DNA from: Vagococcus lutrae
GTDB lineage: Bacteria; Bacillota; Bacilli; Lactobacillales; Vagococcaceae
Assembly (NCBI RefSeq): GCF_003987555.1
Contig: NZ_NGJW01000003.1
Location: 1 to 64,000, forward strand
Direction of reading: 5' to 3'
DNA: 64,000 nt
A program made the position numbers and the translations under genes. Shown piece by piece: positions 10,183 through 20,160 of this stretch (its first letter is position 1; the number at the start of each line of letters is the position of its first letter). Under the pieces are notes generated by a model. That model was not told the origin of the DNA. It did not search any database and saw only the letters and a program-made list of their open reading frames with translations.

Positions 10183-10740
10183 ATGGCTAGAATCGAACAA
10201 CGTCCAGGTAAAGTGAGCTTTGGACAGGCAATGAAAGATTTTTTTAAAGGGTATGTTGATTTTAAAGGAAGAACGACACGTGCAGGTTACTGGTGGCCGG
10301 TATTAGTTTATGGGATTGTTCATACAGTGTTTATCGCCTATTTTATTATGAAAATCATCGGAACATCAGCTTTAGTAGCCATTGACAATGAGGCAGATGT
10401 CTTGGCACTTTTGATGTCGATGGGTGGCGTAATGATTCTTTATTTAGTGTTCGTATTAGCGACTATTTTACCCTTTCTGTCGCTTACTGTTCGACGTAAT
10501 CGTGACACAGGGATTACGGGTAAAGGAAGTGCGGTCTTACTGATTGCTAATTTTATCCTTGGTCGTGTGAATGTCGCTCAGGAAAATAGTTTATTAAATA
10601 TTATATCTTTTGTTTTAGTTATCTTCTTGTTCGTTATTACGATTATGCCAACAAATGCTTGGCTAACAGAAAAAACCTCTGGCTTACAGGCATTTTTCTT
10701 ACGCCATAAGGAAACACGTTATAATCGTGATTTATTTTAA
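10183..10740 (+). CDS. DUF805 family membrane protein
   Basis: A 185-residue integral membrane protein. It has the DUF805 opening (FFKGYVDFKGRTTRAGYWW), then about four hydrophobic helices with an RRNRDTG segment before the third. DUF805 proteins are of unknown function. It lies 26 nt after alaS behind AGGAGAGAG and ahead of a strong terminator, so it probably shares the alaS transcript. Confidence 0.85.
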   Translation: MARIEQRPGKVSFGQAMKDFFKGYVDFKGRTTRAGYWWPVLVYGIVHTVFIAYFIMKIIGTSALVAIDNEADVLALLMSMGGVMILYLVFVLATILPFLSLTVRRNRDTGITGKGSAVLLIANFILGRVNVAQENSLLNIISFVLVIFLFVITIMPTNAWLTEKTSGLQAFFLRHKETRYNRDLF

Positions 10741-10759
10741 TCAAAAATTTTTAATGTAG

Positions 10760-10804
10760 AACAGTTCGTTCAACAAGTGATTTTGTTGAATGAACTGTTT
10801 TTTT
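10760..10804 (+). terminator. Intrinsic terminator after the DUF805 gene
   Basis: A 17-bp stem (10760-10776 with 10783-10799, one mismatch or wobble) followed by a T-run. Confidence 0.9.
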
Positions 10805-10873
10805 GGATATTTTTTATTTGAGATAGGTGTGCTACAATAGAGAAGATAGTGAGAAAGATGAGGCGGGGAAAAA

Positions 10874-11635
10874 ATGGAGAGTATGTCAGAACGCAAGCAT
10901 TTTCGTTTTCCATTAGTATCAGACGATGAGCCTGTTAGGCTTGCTAATGAAACCAAGCGTATTTTATTTGAAGGAGAACCAGATACGTTATTGTCAGGAA
11001 ATGTAGATACTTACGTCAATAAAAAGGCAAACGTGTCAAAAACTACTGAATCAGTCAAAGAAGAGACGACTCAGAAACGTTTAAAAAAAGAAAATGATAC
11101 ACAAGAAAAAGAGACATTAAAAAATAAATCGCAACATGCTCAGCAATTACCTAAGCGTCGTAGTAGGGAAATGTCTAGTGCTAAGCGACCCGAAATAAAG
11201 CAAACAGAATCAAGCATAAATCGTCGGTCACATCGACCTATATATCAAACGACGCTGAATAATGAAAAAAAGAATCAAACTTTTGAAAAGACGACATCCG
11301 TGCGTAAGACGTCGCATCAAGCCCCTTTTCGTCCTAAGAAATTGCCTGAATCATTAATGAGTGAGGCTAAAACGAATGTATGGAAAAGCGCAGAATTAGC
11401 GAATCAAATTAAAGAAGAGAAGAAAGATTACTTGCTATTTGACACGGTTAACCCTGATTTTGAAGAAGATAAAATAACAAATAATGACAACGATTTAAAT
11501 CATCGAAAGGCTTCAAAATCTGATGTGACTAACCAGCCAATGTCTAAAAAGAAAATGCGTTTAGAAAAATCTTTATCAGGTATAATGGATGAAGAACAGT
11601 CACAGTTACGAGCAAATAAATATTTTAATTCCTAA
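10874..11635 (+). CDS. Hypothetical basic, low-complexity protein upstream of murC
   Basis: A 253-residue hydrophilic protein rich in Lys, Glu, Ser and Thr, with no signal peptide, no membrane segment and no enzyme motif; most of it is probably disordered. The only conserved-looking spot is FRPKKLPESLM (about residues 156-166), followed by a likely helix. It faintly recalls the PF-x-P-x-x-x-P-S-P segment of the DNA translocase SftA (YtpS), which precedes murC in Bacillus; the motor domain is absent. GGGG lies 5-8 nt before the ATG at 10874, and an alternative ATG lies at 10883. Function unknown. Confidence 0.7.
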   Translation: MESMSERKHFRFPLVSDDEPVRLANETKRILFEGEPDTLLSGNVDTYVNKKANVSKTTESVKEETTQKRLKKENDTQEKETLKNKSQHAQQLPKRRSREMSSAKRPEIKQTESSINRRSHRPIYQTTLNNEKKNQTFEKTTSVRKTSHQAPFRPKKLPESLMSEAKTNVWKSAELANQIKEEKKDYLLFDTVNPDFEEDKITNNDNDLNHRKASKSDVTNQPMSKKKMRLEKSLSGIMDEEQSQLRANKYFNS

Positions 11636-11669
11636 AACTTACCTATCAGAAGTGATAGGTAAGTTTTTT
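11636..11669 (+). terminator. Intrinsic terminator before murC
   Basis: A 13-bp perfect stem (AACTTACCTATCA with its complement at 11653-11665), loop GAAG, then a T-run. Confidence 0.9.
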
Positions 11670-11671
11670 GG

Positions 11672-11700
11672 TTGAAAAAAGAACAAAAATATACGATAAT
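11672..11700 (+). promoter_or_regulatory. Sigma-A promoter of murC
   Basis: TTGAAA, a 17-nt spacer and GATAAT, directly after the preceding terminator. Confidence 0.75.
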
Positions 11701-11766
11701 AGATAGGTTAAGAAACATAGTAAATTAACTAGTCATTTATGTATGTGCATGGAAAAGAGGATCTTC

Positions 11767-13104
11767 ATGAAAATGGATAAAAATAAAATCTATCATTTTG
11801 TAGGAATTAAAGGCGCTGGGATGAGCGCACTAGCATTAATATTGCATGAAAAAGGCTTTAATGTTCAAGGTTCTGATATTACCGAATATGTTTTTACACA
11901 AAGAGAGTTAGAAAAAGCGGGTATTACGATTTTGCCGTTTGATAAGCATAATATAAAGTCTAATATGATAGTTGTGGCGGGAAATGCGTTTAAAGATAGT
12001 CATGTTGAAATTCAAGAAGCATTAAAAAAAGGTTTAAATGTTGTACGATATCATCGTTTTATAGGTGAATTGATTAAGAGTTTTACAAGTATAGCGGTGA
12101 CAGGGTCCCATGGTAAAACCAGTACTACGGGCTTGTTAGCGCATGTGCTCAGTGGTATTAAACCAACCAGTTATCTGATTGGAGATGGGACGGGTCACGG
12201 TATTTCTGAAGCAGACTTTTTTGCGTTTGAAGCGTGTGAATATCGTCGTCATTTTTTAGCGTACGCTCCAGACTATGCGATTATCACCAATATTGATTTT
12301 GACCATCCAGATTATTATCAAAGTATTGAGGATGTTTTTGATGCTTTTCAAAGTTTTTCAACACAAGTTAAAAAAGGGATTGTCGCATTTGGAGAAGATG
12401 AACAATTACGTCGTTTAAATGTGGAAGTTCCCGTCTATTATTATGGCACGAGTGATGAAAATGATTTTGTCGTTAAAAATATAAACCGTACGACATCAGG
12501 TTCAGCTTTTGATGTTTATTTCAACAATGAGATGATTGGGCACTACCAAGTACCGGCATATGGCTTGCATAATGTCTATAATGCGTTATCAGTGATTGCG
12601 ATTGCCCACTTGGAAGGCTTAGACGACCGTGAAGTGGCAGAAGAGCTATTAACATTTGGTGGGGTAAAACGTCGTTTTTCAGAGAAAAAAGTGACCGATA
12701 TGATTATCGTGGATGATTACGCTCATCACCCTGCAGAAATCAAAGCAACTATTGACGGAGCCCGTCAAAAGTATCCTGAAAAAGAAGTGATTGCTGTTTT
12801 TCAACCTCATACCTTTACGCGTACTGTGGCTCTTTTAGACGAATTTGCTGAAGCACTAGACTTAGCAGATCACGTATATTTATGTGACATCTTCGGTTCT
12901 GCACGTGAAGAACAAGGTAGTGTCAAGATTGAAAACTTAGGAGATAAGATTGAGAAAGGTGGCGCCGTGATTACAGAAGATAATGTGTCGCCATTGTTAG
13001 ACTATCACGATGCTGTTATGATTTTCATGGGAGCAGGCGATGTTCAAAAATTTGAACGTGCGTATGAGCGTCTTTTAACACAAACACGTCCTAATATAAT
13101 GTAG
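11767..13104 (+). CDS. murC: UDP-N-acetylmuramate--L-alanine ligase MurC
   Basis: Adds L-Ala to UDP-MurNAc, the first peptide step of peptidoglycan synthesis. The 445-residue protein shows the N-terminal Rossmann motif [14 protein letters not shown], the ATP loop TGSHGKTST (about residue 110), the metal/substrate segment [10 protein letters not shown], and the C-terminal [10 protein letters not shown]. The ATG at 11767 is preferred over the upstream ATG at 11743 because AGAGGA ends 5 nt before it and family members start with this sequence. Confidence 0.96.
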   Translation: MKMDKNKIYHFVGIKGAGMSALALILHEKGFNVQGSDITEYVFTQRELEKAGITILPFDKHNIKSNMIVVAGNAFKDSHVEIQEALKKGLNVVRYHRFIGELIKSFTSIAVTGSHGKTSTTGLLAHVLSGIKPTSYLIGDGTGHGISEADFFAFEACEYRRHFLAYAPDYAIITNIDFDHPDYYQSIEDVFDAFQSFSTQVKKGIVAFGEDEQLRRLNVEVPVYYYGTSDENDFVVKNINRTTSGSAFDVYFNNEMIGHYQVPAYGLHNVYNALSVIAIAHLEGLDDREVAEELLTFGGVKRRFSEKKVTDMIIVDDYAHHPAEIKATIDGARQKYPEKEVIAVFQPHTFTRTVALLDEFAEALDLADHVYLCDIFGSAREEQGSVKIENLGDKIEKGGAVITEDNVSPLLDYHDAVMIFMGAGDVQKFERAYERLLTQTRPNIM

Positions 13105-13167
13105 TAAAAATTAGGTCTTTATTGTGGAACACGTTATAATAGATGTAAGATAATAAGGAGTGATAGT

Positions 13168-13872
13168 ATGAATCAACCATCTTTTAATAATACAGCTTCA
13201 ACGAATGAGCATGGTTTGTCACAATTCTATGCAAGAATCTATGGATATTTGGGAATCGGAATTGCTTTAAGTGCCTTATCCTCGTTCTTGATGATGAATG
13301 TTTTCTATGAGCAGTTTATTGGCATGTTAACACAAAGTCGTTTCTCATTCTTAATGTTATGGGTAGCAGAAATAGCATTGGTCATTTATTTAGGTCGTAA
13401 AGCGACAACCAATCCTACTATGGCCTTAGCAGGTTTTATTGCCTACTCACTATTAAACGGGGTTACGATTAGCGTTACCTTAGCTTTATATAGTCAGGCT
13501 AGTGTGACGAAAGGCTTTATCGCTGCGGCGTTAACTTTCGGTAGCATGGCAATTGTCGGTGCTACTACGAAGAAAGATTTAAGTGCCATGGGCCAAGCCC
13601 TTCGCAGTATGTTGATTGGTTTGATTGTCGTTATTTTAGTTAATGGTTTTATTCTTCAAAGTAGTGCGGCCGATTTGTTTATTTCGATAGTCATGGTTGC
13701 AGTTTTTGCTGGTCTAACAGCTTACGATCATCAAATGATTCGTCGTTACTACGACCAAGTGCAAGGAGATGAAGCCACACTAAAAGGTTTAGCCGTCTTC
13801 TGTGCCTTACAATTATACTTAGATTTTATCAACTTACTACTAGCGTTTATTCGCATATTTGGACGCGATTAA
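13168..13872 (+). CDS. Bax inhibitor-1/YccA family membrane protein
   Basis: A 234-residue polytopic membrane protein with about seven hydrophobic helices, the FYARIYGYLGIGI opening and the family signature AGLTAYDHQMIRRYYDQ near residues 182-198. Relatives (YetJ, YccA) act as pH-dependent Ca2+ leak channels or modulate membrane proteases; the role here is not determined. AAGGAG lies 9-14 nt before the ATG, a TATAAT is at 13135-13140, and a terminator follows, so it is probably monocistronic. Confidence 0.9.
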   Translation: MNQPSFNNTASTNEHGLSQFYARIYGYLGIGIALSALSSFLMMNVFYEQFIGMLTQSRFSFLMLWVAEIALVIYLGRKATTNPTMALAGFIAYSLLNGVTISVTLALYSQASVTKGFIAAALTFGSMAIVGATTKKDLSAMGQALRSMLIGLIVVILVNGFILQSSAADLFISIVMVAVFAGLTAYDHQMIRRYYDQVQGDEATLKGLAVFCALQLYLDFINLLLAFIRIFGRD

Positions 13873-13881
13873 TCAGCGCAA

Positions 13882-13912
13882 AACACTCTGTTTTTAGACA
13901 GAGTGTTTTTTT
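13882..13912 (+). terminator. Intrinsic terminator after the BI-1 gene
   Basis: A 10-bp stem (13882-13891 with 13898-13907), then a T-run. Confidence 0.9.
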
Positions 13913-13990
13913 GTGCTTCATTTTTTAATTTCGCATTCTGATGATAAGTTTGTTAAAATATAGAAGAGAGAAAAGATGGGAGATAAGTCA

Positions 13991-16645
13991 ATGAGTAAAA
14001 AAAATAAGCTGTTATTAATAGATGGAAATAGTGTCGCGTTTCGCGCATTCTATGCTCTGTATCAAGCGTTAAATAATTTTAAAAATCGAAACGGTTTACA
14101 TACCAATGCGATTTATGCGTTTCATAATATGTTTGATAATGTGTTAGAAAAAGAAAAGCCTACGCATGTTTTAGTGGCATTTGATGCAGGAAAAACGACG
14201 TTTCGTCATGATACATATACTGATTACAAAGCAGGACGTTCTAAAACACCTAGTGAGTTTAAAGAACAGATGCCCTATATTCGTGAATTAGTCGAAGCGT
14301 TTGGTGTAAAATATTTTGAATTAATGAACTATGAAGCCGATGATATTATTGGGACATTAGCGAAGCAAGTACCCGCCGAACAATTTGATGTCGTGATTAT
14401 CTCTGGCGATAAAGATTTAACCCAACTAGCTGATGAGCATATTCGAGTAGATGTGACGGTTAAAGGCGTTAGTGAGTTAGAGTCTTACACGCCAGAACAT
14501 ATCCGTGAAAAATATGAGTTAACCCCTGCTCAGATTATCGACATGAAAGGGTTAGCAGGAGATAATTCTGATAATCTACCGGGCGTTACGGGGATAGGCG
14601 AGAAAACAGCGATTAAGTTATTAAAAGAATATGGCACTGTTGAAGGCGTATACGACCACATTGATGAGATGAAAAAAAGTAAACGAAAAGAGAACTTGAT
14701 AAACGACCGTGAGCAAGCATTTATGAGTAAACAACTCGCCACTATCCATACAGATGTACCACTTCCTTTAAAAGTAGAAGACCTTGCCTTTAATGGCAAA
14801 AATGTGGAACATCTAGTACAGTTCTATAAAGAAATGGATTTTAATAGTTTCTTAGCTAAACTAGATACCTCTGAATATGGAGCGTTAGAAGAACCATTGC
14901 CAGATGTGACATACGAGTTAGTAACGGAAGTGACAGATGAAATGCTAACAGATGATATGGTCATGTATATGGAAATGTTGGAGGAAAACTATCATGTCGC
15001 ACCTATTGAAGGTATCGCCTTTAGTAATGGGAAAAAGACCTACGTCATGATTGGAGAAGAAGTCTTTGAAAACGCAAAACTAAGAAAATGGTTAGCAAGT
15101 GATGATTATAAAAAGCAAGTATTTAATGCTAAAAGCTATAAAGTCGCACTCAATCGACGAGACATCGATTTACAAGGCGTCTCCTTTGATACACTAATTG
15201 CTGCTTATCTATTAGACACTAATGATAAAAATGAAGATCTAGCAGAAATAGCGAGTCATTATGATTATCATCAGATTGAAACTGACGAACAAGTATATGG
15301 TAAAGGGGCGAAACGCGCCGTTCCAGAAACAGAAAGATTCGCAGAGCATTTAGCACGAAAAGTGGCCGCAATGACTGCGATTCATCCGCTCATGTTAGAG
15401 CGCTTAGAAGAATATCAACAGACGGAGTTATTCTATGAAATGGAGTTACCATTGTCGTTAGTCTTAGCTAAAATGGAAATGGCGGGGATTAAAGTAGATG
15501 CTAGTCGTTTAGAAACTATGCAAGTGGAATTTGCGGAACGACTAAAAGAGATTGAACAACGTGTATTTGAAATAGCGGGAGAAGAGTTCAATTTAAACTC
15601 ACCGAAACAATTAGGAGTTATTCTATTTGAAAAAATGAAATTACCCGTGATAAAGAAAACAAAAACGGGTTATTCGACAGCTGTGGATGTTTTAGAGCAA
15701 CTGAAAACAGAATCTCCAATTATTGATGAAATTTTAGATTATCGTCAAATTATGAAAATTCAGTCAACATATGTAGAAGGACTTTTAAAAGTCATTCATC
15801 CGGGTGACCAAAAAATTCATACGCGATATGTTCAAACGTTAACACAGACAGGTCGATTAAGTTCAGTCGATCCTAACCTACAAAATATTCCCGTTCGATT
15901 AGAAGAAGGACGTAAAATTCGTCAAGCATTTGTTCCGCGTAAAGAAGGATGGAAAATCTACGCATCGGATTACTCTCAAATTGAGTTGCGCGTGCTTGCT
16001 CATATAAGTGAAGATGAACATTTGATTCAAGCCTTTGTTGAAGACCAAGATATTCACGCGAGTACAGCTCGTCGTGTATTTGGATTAGATGAGACAGCGA
16101 CAGTGGATGGTAATTTACGTCGCCAAGCTAAAGCGGTGAATTTTGGAGTTGTTTACGGGATTAGTGATTATGGTTTATCTCAAAACTTAGGTATTACGCG
16201 AAAAGAAGCGAAACACTTTATCGATACTTACTTTGAGAAATATCCAGGTGTTAAAACTTATATGGAAGACATCGTGAGAGAAGCGAAAGATAAAGGTTAT
16301 GTGGAAACGTTGTGGCATCGTCGTCGTTTTTTACCAGACATTAATGCCCGTAACTTTAATATTCGCTCTTTCGCAGAACGTACTGCAATTAATACGCCTA
16401 TTCAAGGAAGTGCTGCCGATATCTTGAAATTGGCCATGATTGAGTTAGATAAGCGAATAGAAGCAGAAGGACTACAAGCTACGATGTTATTACAAGTTCA
16501 TGATGAGCTTGTCTTTGAAGCGCCCGCTGACGAGATACCAGCTCTTGAAAAATTGGTGACCGACGTTATGGAAACCATTACGACATTACGTGTGCCTTTA
16601 AGAGCGGACAGTAGCTATGGCGATACATGGTACGATGCAAAATAA
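13991..16645 (+). CDS. polA: DNA polymerase I
   Basis: An 884-residue family A polymerase. The N-terminal 5'-3' exonuclease opens with LLLIDGNSVAFRAFYAL and has DKDLTQL and GDNSDNLPG motifs. The polymerase domain has motif A (DYSQIELRVLAH), motif B (RRQAKAVNFGVVYG) and motif C (QVHDELVFE). The middle 3'-5' exonuclease-like domain lacks the DTE metal ligands (the equivalent stretch reads VMYMEMLEE), so proofreading is probably absent, as in Bacillus. The ATG at 13991 has GGGAG 8 nt upstream; an in-frame ATG at 13976 is possible. First gene of polA-mutM-coaE. Confidence 0.97.
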   Translation: MSKKNKLLLIDGNSVAFRAFYALYQALNNFKNRNGLHTNAIYAFHNMFDNVLEKEKPTHVLVAFDAGKTTFRHDTYTDYKAGRSKTPSEFKEQMPYIRELVEAFGVKYFELMNYEADDIIGTLAKQVPAEQFDVVIISGDKDLTQLADEHIRVDVTVKGVSELESYTPEHIREKYELTPAQIIDMKGLAGDNSDNLPGVTGIGEKTAIKLLKEYGTVEGVYDHIDEMKKSKRKENLINDREQAFMSKQLATIHTDVPLPLKVEDLAFNGKNVEHLVQFYKEMDFNSFLAKLDTSEYGALEEPLPDVTYELVTEVTDEMLTDDMVMYMEMLEENYHVAPIEGIAFSNGKKTYVMIGEEVFENAKLRKWLASDDYKKQVFNAKSYKVALNRRDIDLQGVSFDTLIAAYLLDTNDKNEDLAEIASHYDYHQIETDEQVYGKGAKRAVPETERFAEHLARKVAAMTAIHPLMLERLEEYQQTELFYEMELPLSLVLAKMEMAGIKVDASRLETMQVEFAERLKEIEQRVFEIAGEEFNLNSPKQLGVILFEKMKLPVIKKTKTGYSTAVDVLEQLKTESPIIDEILDYRQIMKIQSTYVEGLLKVIHPGDQKIHTRYVQTLTQTGRLSSVDPNLQNIPVRLEEGRKIRQAFVPRKEGWKIYASDYSQIELRVLAHISEDEHLIQAFVEDQDIHASTARRVFGLDETATVDGNLRRQAKAVNFGVVYGISDYGLSQNLGITRKEAKHFIDTYFEKYPGVKTYMEDIVREAKDKGYVETLWHRRRFLPDINARNFNIRSFAERTAINTPIQGSAADILKLAMIELDKRIEAEGLQATMLLQVHDELVFEAPADEIPALEKLVTDVMETITTLRVPLRADSSYGDTWYDAK

Positions 16646-16712
16646 TAAAGGAAGAGAAAGTGAGATAGTTGCTTTCTCTTTTCCTATTATAGAAGAGGAA
16701 GAGGTATGAAAC

Positions 16713-17540
16713 ATGCCAGAATTACCAGAGGTAGAAGCGGTCAGAACAGGCTTAGAACAGTTAGTTGTCAATAAAACGATTGAGTCTGTGAGCGTGATGT
16801 GGCCTAAAATTATAGAAACAACCGATATTGAAAAATTTAAACTAGCATTAATAGGTGAGTCAATCGAAGCTATTTTAAGAAGAGGCAAGTTTTTAATTAT
16901 TCGTTTGACACATTTCGATTTGATTTCTCATTTAAGAATGGAAGGAAAGTATGAATTTCATCAAGCTGATGACCCATTAATGAAACATACGCATGTTGTG
17001 TTTCATTTTAATGATGGCACGGAATTGCGCTATTTAGATGTCAGAAAATTTGGTCGGATGGCGCTTATCGACAAGCACCAAGCAGAAGAATATCGTGGGA
17101 TTAAAAAACTAGGTCCAGAACCTGTGTTACCTGATTTTAACCTTACTGTTTTTGAAGAACAGCTAGGGAGACGTGTAAAAGCGATTAAGCCACTATTATT
17201 AGATCAGCACCTTGTTACTGGGTTGGGAAATATCTATGTAGATGAAGCCTTATATCAAGCACGTATTCATCCAGAACAACCAGCTAATACGTTGGCAAAA
17301 GATGAGATAGAAGTCTTACACAGTGCGATAATTGAAGTGCTAGCGCGAGCTGTAGCAGCAGGTGGGACGACTATTCGAACGTATAAAAATGCTCTGGGGG
17401 AAGCGGGAAAATTTCAAGTAGCGCTTAAAGTTTATGGACAGACGGGCCAGGCTTGTGACCGATGCCAAACACCTATCAAGAAAATAAAAGTGGCACAGAG
17501 AGGGACACATTTTTGTCCGAAGTGTCAAGTACTTCATTAG
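16713..17540 (+). CDS. mutM: Formamidopyrimidine-DNA glycosylase MutM (Fpg)
   Basis: Removes 8-oxoguanine and related lesions by base excision repair. The 275-residue protein has the catalytic N-terminus PELPEVE (Pro-2 and Glu-3 after Met removal), the conserved lysine in RRGKFLI (about residue 57), a helix-two-turn-helix region (LVTGLGNIYVDEAL) and the C-terminal zinc finger CDRCQTPI...CPKCQ. It sits between polA and coaE. Confidence 0.97.
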   Translation: MPELPEVEAVRTGLEQLVVNKTIESVSVMWPKIIETTDIEKFKLALIGESIEAILRRGKFLIIRLTHFDLISHLRMEGKYEFHQADDPLMKHTHVVFHFNDGTELRYLDVRKFGRMALIDKHQAEEYRGIKKLGPEPVLPDFNLTVFEEQLGRRVKAIKPLLLDQHLVTGLGNIYVDEALYQARIHPEQPANTLAKDEIEVLHSAIIEVLARAVAAGGTTIRTYKNALGEAGKFQVALKVYGQTGQACDRCQTPIKKIKVAQRGTHFCPKCQVLH

Positions 17541-17557
17541 AAAGAAGGAAGTAAGAG

Positions 17558-18163
17558 ATGACCTATACGTTAGGATTAACTGGGGGCATTGCAACAGGGA
17601 AATCAACTGTGACACGTTTTTTTATTCAACATGATATTCCAGTAGTGGATGCCGATGTGATAGCTCGTGAAGTTGTCGAGCCAGGGACAGACGGCCTAGC
17701 AGAAATCGTTAAAACTTTTGGCAAAGAGATTCTTTTAGAAGATGGTTCGTTAAATCGAAAAAAGCTAGGCGAAATAATTTTTAAAGATGAAGATAAACGA
17801 GAAATGTTAAATCAGATTTTACATCAAGAAATTCATCAAAAAATGATGATGGCAAAAGAAAAATGGGAAAGTGAAAAGGTGCCGCTGATTGTGTTTGACA
17901 TTCCTTTATTATATGAGGCGGAATATCAAAGCACGTTTGATGCGATTATGGTCGTCTATGTTCCGGAAAAAACGCAGATAGCACGCTTAATGGCAAGAGA
18001 CGAACTCACTGTCCAACAAGCGCGTGACCGCATCGCCTCTCAATTACCAATTGAAGAAAAAAAAGCACGCGCAGATATTGTGATAGATAATAGTCAAACA
18101 ATCGCTGACACTTACGAACAAGTTCAGAATTGGTTGATAGAACAGTTTAAAACGTTCAAATGA
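17558..18163 (+). CDS. coaE: Dephospho-CoA kinase CoaE
   Basis: Phosphorylates dephospho-CoA in the last step of CoA synthesis. A 201-residue P-loop kinase with LGLTGGIATGKSTV (residues 4-17), VVDADVIAREVV, and the lid/substrate region FDIPLLYEA. It lies 17 nt after mutM behind AAGGAAG, the usual polA-mutM-coaE order of Lactobacillales. Confidence 0.97.
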   Translation: MTYTLGLTGGIATGKSTVTRFFIQHDIPVVDADVIAREVVEPGTDGLAEIVKTFGKEILLEDGSLNRKKLGEIIFKDEDKREMLNQILHQEIHQKMMMAKEKWESEKVPLIVFDIPLLYEAEYQSTFDAIMVVYVPEKTQIARLMARDELTVQQARDRIASQLPIEEKKARADIVIDNSQTIADTYEQVQNWLIEQFKTFK

Positions 18164-18190
18164 TACAACTGTACCAATACCGCTTTTTCA

Positions 18191-18199
18191 TGTTATAAT
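18191..18199 (+). promoter_or_regulatory. Extended -10 promoter before nrdR
   Basis: TGTTATAAT lies 57 nt before the nrdR start, with no clear -35. Confidence 0.55.
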
Positions 18200-18255
18200 A
18201 AAGGTATCAAGATGATGATATTGTTTATAATGTCAGCAGAAAATGAGGTGAGGAT

Positions 18256-18744
18256 ATGCAATGTCCAAAATGCCATTACAATGGATCACGAGTGGTAGAT
18301 AGTCGACCATCGGATGAAGGACGTGCGATACGTCGTCGACGTGAATGTGAAAAATGTGGATACCGTTTTACAACGTTTGAAAGAATAGAAGCGACGCCCC
18401 TATTAGTCATTAAGAAAAATGGGGATCGCGAAGAATTTAACCGCGATAAAGTTTTAAGAGGAATTATTCGCTCTGCCGAAAAACGTCCCGTTTCACTTGA
18501 CCAAATGGAAGCGTTGGTTGATCAAGTAGAAAATAAAGTCCGTGCATTAGGAGAAAATGAAGTGTCAACTAACCAAGTAGGTGAGTTTGTCATGGAAGGC
18601 TTAGTGCACCTAGACGAGATTGCTTATATTCGTTTTGCGAGTGTTTACCGACAATTTAAAGATGTAGGAGTTTTCTTTGAAGAAATGCAAGAAATTGTCA
18701 AAAAGAATACGCAATCATCAAAAGAAAATCAAGATGAAAATTAG
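18256..18744 (+). CDS. nrdR: Transcriptional repressor NrdR
   Basis: Nucleotide-sensing repressor of ribonucleotide reductase genes. The 162-residue protein has the N-terminal zinc ribbon (CPKCHYNG...CEKCGYRF, residues 3-37) followed by an ATP-cone ([16 protein letters not shown] onward). It starts with ATG at 18256 behind GAGGTGAGG and opens the nrdR-dnaB-dnaI replication operon. The order is widespread in Firmicutes. Confidence 0.97.
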   Translation: MQCPKCHYNGSRVVDSRPSDEGRAIRRRRECEKCGYRFTTFERIEATPLLVIKKNGDREEFNRDKVLRGIIRSAEKRPVSLDQMEALVDQVENKVRALGENEVSTNQVGEFVMEGLVHLDEIAYIRFASVYRQFKDVGVFFEEMQEIVKKNTQSSKENQDEN

Positions 18745-18756
18745 GAGTGTGAGCCG

Positions 18757-20160
18757 ATGAAAAATGCTTGGGAATATGTACATCCTAAGGATACCTTTTC
18801 AGTCACGCTTATCGGCACTTTAACACGTGAAGATTATCAAACGCTAGCCGAATTTTATCAGCCTGTCATTGGTATGACAGGCTTTACCTTATATCACGCC
18901 TTGACGACGTTTTTAGACGTGGATAAAGTCGGCCAAAAGGACCGCTATTTTTTACACGCCGATATTTTAAATCAGTTAGATATAGATTTACAACAATTTT
19001 ATCTCGGTCGTCAAAAATTAGAGGGAATCGGTCTATTGAAAGTGTATCAATTAGAAGAAAAAGATAAACGTGAATGGCGCTATCAGTTGCAGCCACCACT
19101 CAGTGCGATAAAAATTTTACAAGATCCGTTACTTGCAACACTTCTATTAGAAAAAATCGGAGAGCGTCGTTTTAATACCCTATCTCGTTACTATCAAGTA
19201 ATCGAAGAACCACGAGATAATTTTAAAGAGGTAACAGAATCTTTTGTGAATGTCTATCAAGTGAATCACGAACGCGTATTAGCCTATGAAGTACCAGAAG
19301 GCATGACAGAGCCTGAAGTGTCACTGCAAACACAAGCGACAACGATTTCGTCATTTGATTGGCAATTTTTCAATCAACTCATTGCGTCCTTAAAGCTAGA
19401 TGAGCGTCATGTGACAGAGCACCTAAAACCGATGATCCTCAGCCTGCATCAGCTATACGGTCTGAATGAGTTGACGATGAAGACGTTTGTCGAAGCGAGT
19501 GTTAATTTTGAAACCAATCAGGTTGATTTGTCTCGTTTACAACGATTAATTGTTAAACGACAGACACCCGCTATTAAAAAAAGTACGGTTTCTACCAAAA
19601 TAGAAGAAGCGTCTTTAACAGAAAAAGAGCAATTAATGAAGCGCTACAATCAGCTAGAAAAACAAGGCTATACTGAGGGAGAACGCCAAGTCATCATGAT
19701 CAGCGAAACATTGTATCCTATGGTGTTTTTAGAAGATATTAAACAACAAAAACAAGGTTTTGTTTCAGAAGACGAGCGATGGGTTATTCGAAATCTAGTC
19801 AATCAAACGCCTTTATCCAATAGTGTTATTAATATTTTAGTGCATTATTGTTTGGTAATACAAAATAATCCTGTCCTTGAATCAAAATATGCCAATAAAA
19901 TTGCCAATGATTGGGCTCAAACGGGTATTAAAACACCGGAAATGGCAATTGATAAAGTTAAAGACATGGTAAGTAAGCCGACTACGAAACGCAAAAATTA
20001 TTCTAAAAATAATCAAGTGGTTCATTCATCACGCAAAGAATCTTTGCCGAAGTGGGTAAATCAAGAACAGCAAGAAACACCTGTTTCAAATGAAACGTTA
20101 GCGCAAATTAATGAACGACTGCGTGCCATGAAAAATAAGACAAGAAAGGAGGATAATTAA
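18757..20160 (+). CDS. dnaB: Replication initiation/membrane attachment protein DnaB (Gram-positive type)
   Basis: Primosomal helicase-loading co-factor, unrelated to the E. coli DnaB helicase. The 467-residue protein has the two winged-helix-like DnaB/DnaD regions. A C-terminal DnaB_2-type segment (VINILVHYCLVIQNN...YANKIANDWAQTGIKTPEMA, about residues 350-400) is followed by a basic tail. The stop codon overlaps the dnaI start by one base, so the two are translationally coupled. Confidence 0.92.
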   Translation: MKNAWEYVHPKDTFSVTLIGTLTREDYQTLAEFYQPVIGMTGFTLYHALTTFLDVDKVGQKDRYFLHADILNQLDIDLQQFYLGRQKLEGIGLLKVYQLEEKDKREWRYQLQPPLSAIKILQDPLLATLLLEKIGERRFNTLSRYYQVIEEPRDNFKEVTESFVNVYQVNHERVLAYEVPEGMTEPEVSLQTQATTISSFDWQFFNQLIASLKLDERHVTEHLKPMILSLHQLYGLNELTMKTFVEASVNFETNQVDLSRLQRLIVKRQTPAIKKSTVSTKIEEASLTEKEQLMKRYNQLEKQGYTEGERQVIMISETLYPMVFLEDIKQQKQGFVSEDERWVIRNLVNQTPLSNSVINILVHYCLVIQNNPVLESKYANKIANDWAQTGIKTPEMAIDKVKDMVSKPTTKRKNYSKNNQVVHSSRKESLPKWVNQEQQETPVSNETLAQINERLRAMKNKTRKEDN

